Shown in pieces: positions 27,334 through 36,782 of a DNA stretch of 64,000 bases (positions within the stretch are counted from its first letter, which is position 1; each line of letters begins with the position of its first letter). The translations under genes were made by a program, and so were the position numbers. This stretch comes from Mangrovimonas xylaniphaga (lineage in GTDB: Bacteria; Bacteroidota; Bacteroidia; Flavobacteriales; Flavobacteriaceae): contig NZ_LBIP01000016.1 in NCBI RefSeq assembly GCF_001280435.1, positions 124,001 to 188,000 on the forward strand, read 5' to 3'. Below the pieces are notes generated by a model. It was not told the DNA's origin. It did not search any database and saw nothing but the letters and a program-made list of their open reading frames with translations.

Positions 27334-29721
27334 TTAATTAATATCGGTAATATTAACCCCAGCATCCTCTAGGATCTTTTTAACCCTAATTATTGCTTCT
27401 TGTTTATCAATTTCTTTTGGAAATGCCTTAAAATACATCTCGTCCAATTTAAAATTTAAAATAGGCTCATCTATTATATCGATTAATGATCTTAAAAACT
27501 CCTTTTCCCTTAATTCAAATTTACCTTCAATCTTATTGAGCTCAACCATTTTAGACTCTAATAATTCTTCTTGGTTTTGGTTCTTATCCTTTATCCCCTT
27601 CAATTCCTCAATTTCATTTTTTAGGATCTGGAAATTTAAATTATCGATTACTAAATTTATATTCTCTTTAGAAAAGTCACCCAATAAACCATCACCTATA
27701 AAAAAAGAATGATTTAAAAGATCGACAACGTTTGCTCCAAATGATTTTTTAGGCTTGTCTTCAAAGGAGAGTACTATACTTTTATTTGTATTTTCTTTAT
27801 CTCGATCAATATATGTAATATTATAATTAGGGATATCCGAAAGAGTTAGACAATCATGAGTGGATATAATAATTTGAATTTTCCTTTCCTCAAGATATTC
27901 CTTGCCTGTATTATCAACACCTTCATTAAGTTTTTGAAAAAGTATTGGTAATACTTTTGAAATGGCACTGATATATCCCTTTTTCCATAAAGGATGATAT
28001 CCCAAGTCTGCCTCATCCAAGAGCAATATATAATGTTCTTTTCGCCTTAAATAATCATACTTTTTAATTGTAAATTCATATATGCTGCTAAAAAGGTCGA
28101 TAAGAGATTTTTCACCAAATGAAAGCCTTTTGTCTGGCCTAAATTCAATTAATTGGGCATTAATCATTGAATTAATGTTAAACTCTTCTATAACTGTTTT
28201 GTATCTAGAGATCAAATTTTTAAAAACCTTAAAATCTGCCTCCTTTAAATTAACAGTTATACTTCCTGAATTTAATTGAAAACCAGGCTTATTTTTTATT
28301 TTTTGTAATTCATCATAAAATTTTTGTATGCCATCAAAAAGCCTCACCGCCCTAATAGCTCTATCTTTTAGCCTATCTATAATCTCATATCTACTATCGT
28401 GAATTGATTTAAAAGAGGCTTCAAGACCTACTTGAATTTTACCAATAGAATCCTTAATAAATTGTTTAAAAGAATCAGGTTCATCAACGAGTTGTACAGA
28501 TAACGCATCCCAAAACTTAATTAGATTATCACGAATCCCTTTAAATTCTTCTCCGTCTAATTCCTTTCTAAAAAGACTTTCAAATCCTTCTTTCATTTCA
28601 CTTAGATCAACAGTCCTCTTTTGTTCATTAATAGAAGTCGCTAATGACTCAAAAAATGATACCGTTTTTTTCTGCCTTTCTAGTAATTCTTCATTAAAAT
28701 TAGCCCCTTCAAAAATGAATAATAAGCTGTAATAATCGTAGTCTTCAAAGCTCTCATACAATCTCTTGAAAATATATTTGTCTATATGAGCGAGTTTATT
28801 AAAAAAGAAATGTTTTAACTTTTCATTAAAGCTTTTTTCTTTGATATAGTCATCAAATGAAACGTGATAATAACCATTAAAAGCAGTCTTTATCGAAGTA
28901 AAATCAATAATTAAATAAGAAAAAATATTAACCTCTAAATCCTTAAGAAAGTTTGCATTTTCATGAATTAGATGTTCTTTATCTTTATCCTTATGTTCAT
29001 ATTGATCCCATAATTTATCTAAATTAATTTTATGACTTCTTTCTATCTCACCTTCTTCCTTAAACCCTCCATAAAGATTCCGTAAATCACGTTTTCTTAG
29101 AGGTTTTGCTTGTAAATGAAGAAAATCATAAAATGGTAATTGAGGATAAACCTCCTTAATCTTTTTACTAATATCATCTGTCATTAACATTATCGCCCTT
29201 GTAACATTATCTAAATGATACTCTAGTAAGGTAGATTTAAAGTGTTTTGTTTTAGAAATTGGTGAATAAATACTTGATAAATCTTCATCCGCAATTGGGG
29301 AGTAATAAAGTACAGGTATGTCAGGATTACCTTGATTACTATATTTTTGATTATCGTATAAAATTTGGCAACTACCTTTAATTGTTATATTACCATTTTC
29401 ATCCTTTTTTCCTGTCCTATTTTCAATAAAAATATCATCATTTAGCTGCTCATAGACAAAGATTGCCTTGGTATCATCATTATGTTTATTAATAATTGAA
29501 AATAGTGTTGTCTTTCCACTCCCGTTTGCCCCAACAATAGCAGATAGCTCAGATATACTTTTTGAATGAAGCCCTGTTACATATTCTCCATTTTTCTTTC
29601 TACTTATATTAATAGTTTTTTTAGTCTTATTAAAAGTATAAATAAATTTCCCTGATATGTTTATTGTTTGCGGCTCGTTAAACAAATAATGTTCTAGTAT
29701 ATAAATTGCAACTAATCTCAT
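27334..29721 (-). CDS. SMC/RecF-like AAA ATPase, first gene of five-gene operon
   Basis: A 795-residue ATPase of the ABC/SMC class. Walker A GANGSGKT spans 64-71. The signature-like RLSFGEKSLIDLF is near 532, Walker B LLLDEADLGYHP starts at 566, and the switch histidine lies in IIISTHD (620-623). A long helical region between the motifs (about 170-520) is typical of OLD/PtuA/retron-type ATPases, and a C-terminal helical tail follows. I see no TOPRIM domain, so it resembles PtuA rather than OLD nucleases. It is first in the minus-strand operon. A 129-base spacer separates it from the AbiV-like gene upstream, where its promoter should lie. It may act as the sensor or assembly scaffold for the HNH protein. 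Confidence 0.85.
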   Translation of the reverse strand: MRLVAIYILEHYLFNEPQTINISGKFIYTFNKTKKTINISRKKNGEYVTGLHSKSISELSAIVGANGSGKTTLFSIINKHNDDTKAIFVYEQLNDDIFIENRTGKKDENGNITIKGSCQILYDNQKYSNQGNPDIPVLYYSPIADEDLSSIYSPISKTKHFKSTLLEYHLDNVTRAIMLMTDDISKKIKEVYPQLPFYDFLHLQAKPLRKRDLRNLYGGFKEEGEIERSHKINLDKLWDQYEHKDKDKEHLIHENANFLKDLEVNIFSYLIIDFTSIKTAFNGYYHVSFDDYIKEKSFNEKLKHFFFNKLAHIDKYIFKRLYESFEDYDYYSLLFIFEGANFNEELLERQKKTVSFFESLATSINEQKRTVDLSEMKEGFESLFRKELDGEEFKGIRDNLIKFWDALSVQLVDEPDSFKQFIKDSIGKIQVGLEASFKSIHDSRYEIIDRLKDRAIRAVRLFDGIQKFYDELQKIKNKPGFQLNSGSITVNLKEADFKVFKNLISRYKTVIEEFNINSMINAQLIEFRPDKRLSFGEKSLIDLFSSIYEFTIKKYDYLRRKEHYILLLDEADLGYHPLWKKGYISAISKVLPILFQKLNEGVDNTGKEYLEERKIQIIISTHDCLTLSDIPNYNITYIDRDKENTNKSIVLSFEDKPKKSFGANVVDLLNHSFFIGDGLLGDFSKENINLVIDNLNFQILKNEIEELKGIKDKNQNQEELLESKMVELNKIEGKFELREKEFLRSLIDIIDEPILNFKLDEMYFKAFPKEIDKQEAIIRVKKILEDAGVNITDIN

Positions 29722-29850
29722 TTATGAAGTCTTTAAAATCTATTCGTTTTGTTTTTGCTGAATAATATCATCCATGTAATTTTGAAGAAAGTTTGTTTAG
29801 TATTTCCCATCTTTAATTCATAAACTTTTATACTCCTAAAATACTCCCAC

Positions 29851-30600
29851 CTAATTCACAGTTCTATTTTTATCATTTAACTCCTTAAAAGAAAAATCCA
29901 TTAATGCTTTATCTATAAAGTCATGTAAATAGGCTTTTAATTGATTAATCTCTTTAGGGCTTCTATGATTAAAAATCATAGGGTTATGCAGAACTCTTAA
30001 CATCTTATAAAATTTAAAGGTTCGTTCTATAATTTCTTGCACTTCTTCAAAATAATCTTTGGTTATCATTTCAGAAGGAACCATTAATCCATTCTTAAAG
30101 CCAACATACAATCCATTATTTTTTGAATCATTAAAACCATTTAGTTTCTCAATACGCTCACTGGTCTGAACGAATGGTTCCAAAGCTCCAGCAATTCTAC
30201 CCAATTCGTTTATGGCGGAATTCAACCATCGTATTTTAGTATTAGCTATAGCCTTTGGGCTCTCTTTTAATTTCATTGAAGACTCCAGTAAACCATACCC
30301 TGTTTCAATTAATTGTGATAACTGATGCCTAATTTTATGGTCTCTAAAGAACTTTTTTGAGTCTTGTAATCTGTAAACCTTATAACCTTGGCTATGTAAA
30401 AAAACCAAGATTGCCTTTATAACTTCCTCTGAGCTTAGTATCAACAATGATGTAGCAGTAGAAAAAGATTGATTTTTTCCTGCAATCAAATTCGCATCTT
30501 TTCTCAACCTTAAGGCATTATTATAAATTGGTTTATCTAAACCAATTGATTGCTTTGCGCTAAGATTAAAGAAGCTATTCACTCTTAGAATATTTAACAT
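29851..30600 (-). CDS. AbiV-family abortive-infection-like protein, 3' gene of the hsd operon
   Basis: A 249-residue helical protein. The N-terminal pattern IYNNALRLRKDANLIAGKNQSFSTATSLLILSSEEVIKAILVF matches the AbiV/HEPN-like family, in which paired helices with an EE-x-x-K motif are conserved. The open frame starts at a TTG, but the ATG at 30600 is preferred because GGAGG lies five bases upstream of it. It overlaps the end of hsdS by 26 bases, so it belongs to the restriction-modification operon. AbiV of Lactococcus halts translation after phage infection. Equivalent activity here is inferred from family resemblance only. Confidence 0.72.
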   Translation of the reverse strand: MLNILRVNSFFNLSAKQSIGLDKPIYNNALRLRKDANLIAGKNQSFSTATSLLILSSEEVIKAILVFLHSQGYKVYRLQDSKKFFRDHKIRHQLSQLIETGYGLLESSMKLKESPKAIANTKIRWLNSAINELGRIAGALEPFVQTSERIEKLNGFNDSKNNGLYVGFKNGLMVPSEMITKDYFEEVQEIIERTFKFYKMLRVLHNPMIFNHRSPKEINQLKAYLHDFIDKALMDFSFKELNDKNRTVN

Positions 30601-31870
30601 TGTCCTCCGCAACCATACCTAAAGCCTCATCTTTCTTACCAACCGTTACCTGACCATTCATTAACATAGGTAATAACCAATCGCGTAAATCAGCGATTTT
30701 TTGGTTTTCATCTTTATTGTTGTGAATTTTCGTATATATAATCCTAAGATTCTTATTCAAAGAAATTAAAATATTTTCATCCAATGGAACAGGTAGTTTC
30801 ACATTTGCAATTGACTTAGTATTTACAACTCCCTGTACAGATCCTCCAGAGGTAGCTTTTACTTGATTTATTATATTATCAGTTTTAAGAGTTTGAAATA
30901 AAAATTCACTTGAAAAATTTGAAGCCTTATTTGGCTTAACCACTACGATATTAAGACAATTAGCAGGTTCTTTTTTATAATAAATAGATGATAGTCCACT
31001 ATCTCCATGCCTTGCTACTAAAATGTCTCCACAAGTCAATTGAGACTTTATATTTTTGTTATGAAATTCGTAATTCACATATATCATATTATTCATATCC
31101 AATCCGTCAGAACTTAAGTTACCTGTTCGAATTAATGGTACTCCGTCGTCCTTAGAACAAAAATATGGCTGACACTTTCCGACGAAACCAACACATACTC
31201 TTTCTGTCATTTGATCTAGTCTTACCGCATCCCACCCCTCAGGAATCTCTCGCTTTAATTTTTCATTATAGACCATTTTACCTCCTGAGGATTTATATGG
31301 CTTACCGTTTTTGTCTGGAAAATCAAACTGGACAAACCAATAGTCATAAATGGTTTTGGCGAGTGCCTCTAACTTTTGGTTTATCTTGTTGTTGACTTCT
31401 ATTTTGGCATCTAAATCGGAAAGGACTTTGGCTATTTGTTTTTGTTCGTCCAAATCAAAATTTGGAATTGGAAATTCTAGAATTTGATTTTTATCTCCTC
31501 GAGGCATCTTAGTACCTTTTGAACCAGCCATCATATAATCAAAAAATTCATCCCTAAAAAGTGAATAATAAATGAATTTAGGACTATACCCTTTTTTTAC
31601 TTTTAGAGTTAGAACATCTGAAGAACTACCGCCTGAACAATTTGCAAACCAAATCTTTTTTAAATAAGGTCGAATATTTGCAATCAATATATCGTTTTCA
31701 TCGTATCGAGTTACTGTATTTGATGTTTGCTTTGGCATTTTTTCAGCCTCCACTTTTCCTTGTTTATTCTGAAGTAAATTATCTGTAGTAACATAATTTT
31801 CAACATTTATGTCATCCAACGATATTCTATCTTTTGAATAATTAGCTACATTTTCAAGAACCTTATGCAT
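30575..31870 (-). CDS. hsdS: Type I restriction-modification specificity subunit
   Basis: HsdS (431 residues) chooses the bipartite DNA target of the type I complex. Two target-recognition domains (about 1-150 and 215-370) alternate with conserved helical spacers. The central spacer has PIPNFDLDEQKQIAKVLSDLDAKIEVNNKINQKLEALAKTIYDYWFVQFDFP in outline, and the matching C-terminal spacer holds NQKIADLRDWLLPMLMNGQV. The start overlaps the hsdM end by 8 bases. The end overlaps the AbiV-like gene by 26 bases. Target sequence cannot be predicted by eye. Recognition domains of this kind vary by recombination at the spacers. Confidence 0.95.
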   Translation of the reverse strand: MHKVLENVANYSKDRISLDDINVENYVTTDNLLQNKQGKVEAEKMPKQTSNTVTRYDENDILIANIRPYLKKIWFANCSGGSSSDVLTLKVKKGYSPKFIYYSLFRDEFFDYMMAGSKGTKMPRGDKNQILEFPIPNFDLDEQKQIAKVLSDLDAKIEVNNKINQKLEALAKTIYDYWFVQFDFPDKNGKPYKSSGGKMVYNEKLKREIPEGWDAVRLDQMTERVCVGFVGKCQPYFCSKDDGVPLIRTGNLSSDGLDMNNMIYVNYEFHNKNIKSQLTCGDILVARHGDSGLSSIYYKKEPANCLNIVVVKPNKASNFSSEFLFQTLKTDNIINQVKATSGGSVQGVVNTKSIANVKLPVPLDENILISLNKNLRIIYTKIHNNKDENQKIADLRDWLLPMLMNGQVTVGKKDEALGMVAEDNVKYSKSE

Positions 31871-33488
31871 ATTTCAAGTCTTCTAGGTTCTTTTTGATTT
31901 CTCCTTCTAAGCGTTTTGATTCCTTAAAAAGATTTGTCAAGTTATATGAACATTCTTTAAGACGTGAGGCAAATTCTTCCGCAGTAATATCTGTATATTC
32001 AATTTTTACTTCAAAATATTGTCCTGGACTTAAACTGTAGTTTTTGGCTTTTATTTCATTGTAACTTACTACCACAGAAAAATCGTCTTTGGCTTTTTTG
32101 GTATTAAACGTATTAATAATTTGTTCTTCTTCCGCTTCAGTTAAAACGGTTTTCTGGTTCTTTCCGTCTTTAACGGTTTCGCCTAAATTAGAGGCATCTA
32201 TAAGCACCACATCCTCTTTGTTGGCTTTATCTAAAAACAGTATCGACACATTGGTGCCTGTGGTTGCAAAAATGTTACTTGGCATACTTACCACACCAGC
32301 CAGCATTTTACTTTCTACCATTTTTTTGCGTATCTTTTTATCGATACCCGATTGTGCCGTTATAAACCCTGTTGGTACTACAATAGCTGCTTTACCTTTG
32401 TTTTCTTCTAACGAATACATGATGTGCTGTAAAAACATAAGATATATCGCCATGGATTCTTTTTTCTTAGCTGGCACTTTAGGTACACCTGCAAAAAAAC
32501 GACTGTGATTTTCTTTACTGTCTAAATCTTCGCGATAATCGGAAAAATCTAATTTAAACGGTGGATTAGACACGATATAATCGAACTTTTTTAAATCGTC
32601 ATTAGTGTCTTTATGAAAGGGCTCTAAAATGGTATTTCCTTTTACAATATTAGGAATGGAATGTACCAGATTGTTTAAAATTAAGTTTAAACGTAGTAAG
32701 TTGGACGACTTTTGCGAAATGTCCTGAGAATAGATGCTACACTTACTTTCACCAATTTGGTGCGCTAAATTCATGAGCAATGTTCCTGACCCAGCAGAAG
32801 GATCATAACAGGTTACACTGTTTACATCTTCGTTTACTAAACAGCGAGCCATGATTTTAGCCACGGCATGTGGTGTAAAGTATTCGGCATATTTACCACC
32901 ACTGTTTGAGTTGTAATCTTTAATAAGGTACTCGAAAATAGCAGCAAAAAAATCGTACTTCTCTGTAAAAATACGCTCGAAACTAAAGCCTCCTAATTTA
33001 TTAATTATAGCTCTGCAAAACCCGTCTCTGTCGTCGGTAACATATTTGCTTAAATTTTCGAATAAGACTATTTTTTCGCCCCCATTAGTAATTACCGAGA
33101 AAATAGCACTATTCGTTTCTGCTATACTTAACAAGGTATTATCGAATAATTGGGCAAAATCAGGTTCGTTTTGTTTAGTGTGTAAACTACTTATAAACTG
33201 TTCTGGTTTAATAACTGCTGTACCCTCGCTAAGCTGATAGGTAAGCATTTCGAAATCATCTTTAGAATAACTTTTCAACGTAGCTTCCCAATCGTCCGAT
33301 TTGGCAATATTTTTATCAATACCCTTGACTTCGTAAATAAACTTATCGTTTAAAAACTTATACAGAAAAACTTGGGTTATAATTTTAAATTCGTTTCCAT
33401 CATTTCCTAAACCGTAATTGGCACAGACACTTTTTAAATCGTCTATTAGTGCTTTGGTTTGGGTTTCAAAAGCAACTGCTGCTGTCAT
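31863..33488 (-). CDS. hsdM: Type I restriction-modification N6-adenine methyltransferase
   Basis: HsdM (541 residues). The N-terminal helical HsdM domain (about 8-140) precedes the Rossmann methyltransferase core, with SAM-binding motif I DPSAGSGT (229-236) and catalytic motif IV NPPF (308-311). It methylates adenine in the host copies of the target and forms the modification complex with HsdS. It starts 14 bases after hsdR and overlaps hsdS by 8 bases. Motifs and length are intact, so host DNA should carry a bipartite m6A mark that long-read methylome data could reveal. Confidence 0.96.
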   Translation of the reverse strand: MTAAVAFETQTKALIDDLKSVCANYGLGNDGNEFKIITQVFLYKFLNDKFIYEVKGIDKNIAKSDDWEATLKSYSKDDFEMLTYQLSEGTAVIKPEQFISSLHTKQNEPDFAQLFDNTLLSIAETNSAIFSVITNGGEKIVLFENLSKYVTDDRDGFCRAIINKLGGFSFERIFTEKYDFFAAIFEYLIKDYNSNSGGKYAEYFTPHAVAKIMARCLVNEDVNSVTCYDPSAGSGTLLMNLAHQIGESKCSIYSQDISQKSSNLLRLNLILNNLVHSIPNIVKGNTILEPFHKDTNDDLKKFDYIVSNPPFKLDFSDYREDLDSKENHSRFFAGVPKVPAKKKESMAIYLMFLQHIMYSLEENKGKAAIVVPTGFITAQSGIDKKIRKKMVESKMLAGVVSMPSNIFATTGTNVSILFLDKANKEDVVLIDASNLGETVKDGKNQKTVLTEAEEEQIINTFNTKKAKDDFSVVVSYNEIKAKNYSLSPGQYFEVKIEYTDITAEEFASRLKECSYNLTNLFKESKRLEGEIKKNLEDLKYA

Positions 33489-33502
33489 AAATTTTATTGT
33501 AA

Positions 33503-36500
33503 TTAACTGGCTACGTTTCCGTAGTATTCATTCATGTATTCTTTTACAATCAATCCTTGTATGCGCTTAGAAGCAGCAATATCTAAAGGAATGTGTTGTT
33601 TTTGTTTAAATTCTGTAACCACCAAACGCATCATTAAGCGTTCTACATAATTTTCGTTGTCTAGTAATTTGGTGTTTTGCAATAATTCTTGATCAATAGC
33701 TTTTTTTAATCCGCTTAATGCTTCAAATAATTGCATTTCACTATCGGTTAACGGATCTTTTTCAGACAATCGTTTATGGAGTCGTGCATATTTTTCGTCA
33801 TTATCGTATTTTGCTTTCAATAGCTTATCTTTCCTATCAAGCTCTTTAGCTTCTTTGTAAATTTTTTCTAAGGCTTTAATATTAGCTTCCATTTCTTCTT
33901 TGGTAACTTCATTCAAATTTTTCTTTTTGAATAAGCGTTCCAGTTCCTCGCGCAAAGAAATAAATTCTGGTGAACTTTGATCAAAATTTCCACCTAAAGC
34001 TTCACGTGTTTTTTGAAGTGTGTTTTTTAAGGTATCTGCCAATACCATTTCTTCTTCCCTTACTTTATTAAACGCAAATAACACATCTTCTAAAGCTATA
34101 TTTAAAAGGTTTGTAGAATCTATATTATTTTCTAAAGCTTCTTTAGTATTTATTAAACCTAGGCGATTATTAGCTTCACGAGATAACACCGTTAACATTT
34201 TAAAATCTAACTTTTCCAACAATTCATAATTACCAGATAAGCGAATTAAATTGTATAGACTTTTAGCATTATTTAATGCTTTAGTGATTTGTTGAATCTG
34301 TTTTTTATCTGAAATGGCATTAATTTGCTGAGAAAACAATTCAGCGTTCTTAGTATCAAAATGAAATAAAACCTCTTTTATCTCCCGAATTTCTTGATTG
34401 ATTTCTTCCGAAGATTTAAAAAGAGCGGAATAATGTTCCAATTCATCACCTAATTCCGACTGTAATTCTCTAAAATAATCTTGATTGGTTTTATCAAATT
34501 CCTTTTTTATATCCGCAAAGTCTACAACGTAACCGTATTTAAAATCTTTATAAGTTCTATTAACTCGCGTTAAGGTTTGTAATAAGTTATGCGATTTAAC
34601 AACACGCCCTATGTATAACTTCTTTAGTCTCTTGGCGTCAAACCCTGTTAGCAACATTTTAAATACAAATAAAATATCAATTTTCCCTTCTTTAAAATTT
34701 TCAACCCAATCTTCACGATCTTGTTTTGTACCCACATCATGTAAAATAACCTGGGCTCGTTTTACTTTACGTTGGTGTGTTTTGGTTTTCGTATAATTAG
34801 CAGGATCTTCGGCTGCCAAATTAAGAACCTGAGATTCGCCATATTTTGCATTAAAAATGTCTTGCATTTGTTTTGCCTGATCCGAAGAATCACAAACTAC
34901 CATAGCTCCAATACTATTGTCGTTCATGGCTATTCTCGCCTTTTCAAAATCGGCAACAATATAATCCAGCATCGGCTCTACAAACTTAGGATGCGCAAAC
35001 ACCACTTTTTTATCGGCATTACCTTTTAAGATTTCAATTTCCTCTAAAGCTTCTTGCAGGGTTAACTTATAACTTGTTTCAATTTCTTCACGAATTAGGC
35101 GTAATGTATAACCATCTTTTATAGATGCATTATAGTAATATTTATGAATATAATCACCAAACAAGGTTTTAGAATTGTACTCTGATCCCAAAAGTGGTGT
35201 TCCTGTTAACCCAATTTTAATCGCGTTTTTATCAGACTGCTCTAAATTAGCCAGAAAACTACCCTTTGGGTTGTAACTACGGTGTACTTCATCTAAAAAG
35301 AATACGCGTTGCATACTCAAATTATAATCAGTGTTTTTTATAACATCAGGATCATCTTTAAATTTCTGAATGTTCACTACAGTAATCTCGGCTTTCCCCG
35401 AATGGTTATGTATTGCCTGGGTAGATTTAATATCTTCCGCAAAGGCTTCACGAGAATTAATATTGTGCACTATTAAACCCCGCGATTTAAATTCTTTACC
35501 CGCCTGAATTAATAAATCCAATCGGTCTACAATAAAATAAAACTTAGGAACAATTTCCTTTTTCCGAAAATAGTGAGTTAAGTGTTTAACATTGTAATAC
35601 GCTAAAGCAGTTTTGCCGCTTCCTTGGGTATGCCAAATTATCCCCTTATTAATACCTGCTTCCAATTTAGCAGCAATGGCTTTGGTTGCAAAAATTTGTG
35701 GATATCGCATGATATGTTTCTGTAAACCACTATGCTCCTTCACATAAGCGATTGAAAACTCTAAAATAAAAGCTAAACGCTCTTTTTGAAAAAGAGAGGT
35801 GCAAATGCGATTTGTAGGTTTATTAGGGCTCTTATTTATTAAAAATTCAGGGGCATTTTTAATGCTTAGTAGATTGTTATCCTTTAAAACCTCCGTCTCT
35901 TGTTCATCTGGGACATCGGTTAAAAGTGATTTTAAATCAAAGTTTTCTTCTTCTCTGAAATAATTAAACATGGGTTTGTAATACGAAGTGGCACTGTAAA
36001 AAGCCCCCTGTAACGGTTCTGTCGCTTCATCATCGTATTCCATATTATTAGAAAACACCATTAACTGAGTGGCATTAATGAATTTTCTGAATTTTTTATT
36101 CTGAAAACGCGTTTGCATACGTTTATGCTCTGCATGAATCCCTAGTAAATTATTCGGTTTTTTGACCTCAATAAACACTAAAGGCATCCCATTAATTAAA
36201 AGTATTATGTCTGGCCTAAACTCTTCATCATCCTTCTTGTATGGTAATTCAGTAACAACATGAAAACTATTGCTATCAAAATTTTCAAAATCGATTAATT
36301 TAACTCCTGATCTTGCTACCAATTTTTCATAAAAAGCCTTTCCTAAGTCTTCATTTTCCAGTGTTAGAGAAACTTCAGAATATAACCTGTCAATTTCAAT
36401 TGATGTTAGCTCTGGGTTTATAACTTTAACCTGTTGCTTAAAAATATCTATGAAAATATTCGTGCTTTCGTCCCAAACCTGATGCTTTAACGAGAGATAT

Positions 36501-36568
36501 TGATAACCTAATTTTAACAAATGTAGAATGGTAGGTATTTTTACTCTGGAGTCTTCGTTGAATTTCAT
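33503..36568 (-). CDS. hsdR: Type I restriction endonuclease subunit R
   Basis: HsdR (1021 residues) is the motor and nuclease of the type I enzyme. The N-terminal PD-(D/E)xK nuclease has Asp120 (FRPDIILL) and Glu134-x-Lys136 (FIEVKKPN). The SF2 motor has Walker A HTQGSGKT (about 313-320), the DEVH box (426-429) and the SAT-equivalent GLTGTP motif. A second helicase lobe with GFDAKRLKKLYIGR and a coiled C-terminal region for M-subunit contact follow. It is first in the hsdR-hsdM-hsdS-abiV operon. All catalytic elements are present, so restriction should be active. A 214-base spacer separates it from the divergent caspase-like gene. Confidence 0.96.
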   Translation of the reverse strand: MKFNEDSRVKIPTILHLLKLGYQYLSLKHQVWDESTNIFIDIFKQQVKVINPELTSIEIDRLYSEVSLTLENEDLGKAFYEKLVARSGVKLIDFENFDSNSFHVVTELPYKKDDEEFRPDIILLINGMPLVFIEVKKPNNLLGIHAEHKRMQTRFQNKKFRKFINATQLMVFSNNMEYDDEATEPLQGAFYSATSYYKPMFNYFREEENFDLKSLLTDVPDEQETEVLKDNNLLSIKNAPEFLINKSPNKPTNRICTSLFQKERLAFILEFSIAYVKEHSGLQKHIMRYPQIFATKAIAAKLEAGINKGIIWHTQGSGKTALAYYNVKHLTHYFRKKEIVPKFYFIVDRLDLLIQAGKEFKSRGLIVHNINSREAFAEDIKSTQAIHNHSGKAEITVVNIQKFKDDPDVIKNTDYNLSMQRVFFLDEVHRSYNPKGSFLANLEQSDKNAIKIGLTGTPLLGSEYNSKTLFGDYIHKYYYNASIKDGYTLRLIREEIETSYKLTLQEALEEIEILKGNADKKVVFAHPKFVEPMLDYIVADFEKARIAMNDNSIGAMVVCDSSDQAKQMQDIFNAKYGESQVLNLAAEDPANYTKTKTHQRKVKRAQVILHDVGTKQDREDWVENFKEGKIDILFVFKMLLTGFDAKRLKKLYIGRVVKSHNLLQTLTRVNRTYKDFKYGYVVDFADIKKEFDKTNQDYFRELQSELGDELEHYSALFKSSEEINQEIREIKEVLFHFDTKNAELFSQQINAISDKKQIQQITKALNNAKSLYNLIRLSGNYELLEKLDFKMLTVLSREANNRLGLINTKEALENNIDSTNLLNIALEDVLFAFNKVREEEMVLADTLKNTLQKTREALGGNFDQSSPEFISLREELERLFKKKNLNEVTKEEMEANIKALEKIYKEAKELDRKDKLLKAKYDNDEKYARLHKRLSEKDPLTDSEMQLFEALSGLKKAIDQELLQNTKLLDNENYVERLMMRLVVTEFKQKQHIPLDIAASKRIQGLIVKEYMNEYYGNVAS

Positions 36569-36782
36569 TCAGTTGGTAGGTTGATTTTATAAAGACTTTA
36601 AAAGTAATTATTTTATTCAAATTTTGAATCACCAATAATTCAATAATCAGATAAATTCAATCCAAAAATTAATTCTATTATTCATAGATAAAAAACCCTT
36701 TATAAAAAAATTCACTATTTCTCGCATAAATAATTTTTTTTTTCTAATTTAATCCACTGACAACCAACAACCAACCACAAAA

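Noticed and set aside
26317-29721. Calling the ATPase-HNH pair simply Septu
   Set aside because: The resemblance is real, but three more genes are coupled to it and the HNH protein has an extra N-terminal cysteine cluster, so a bare Septu label would hide the composite structure.
30601-30612. Upstream TTG start for the AbiV-like gene
   Set aside because: The ATG at 30600 has a GGAGG five bases upstream, and the four extra residues add nothing.
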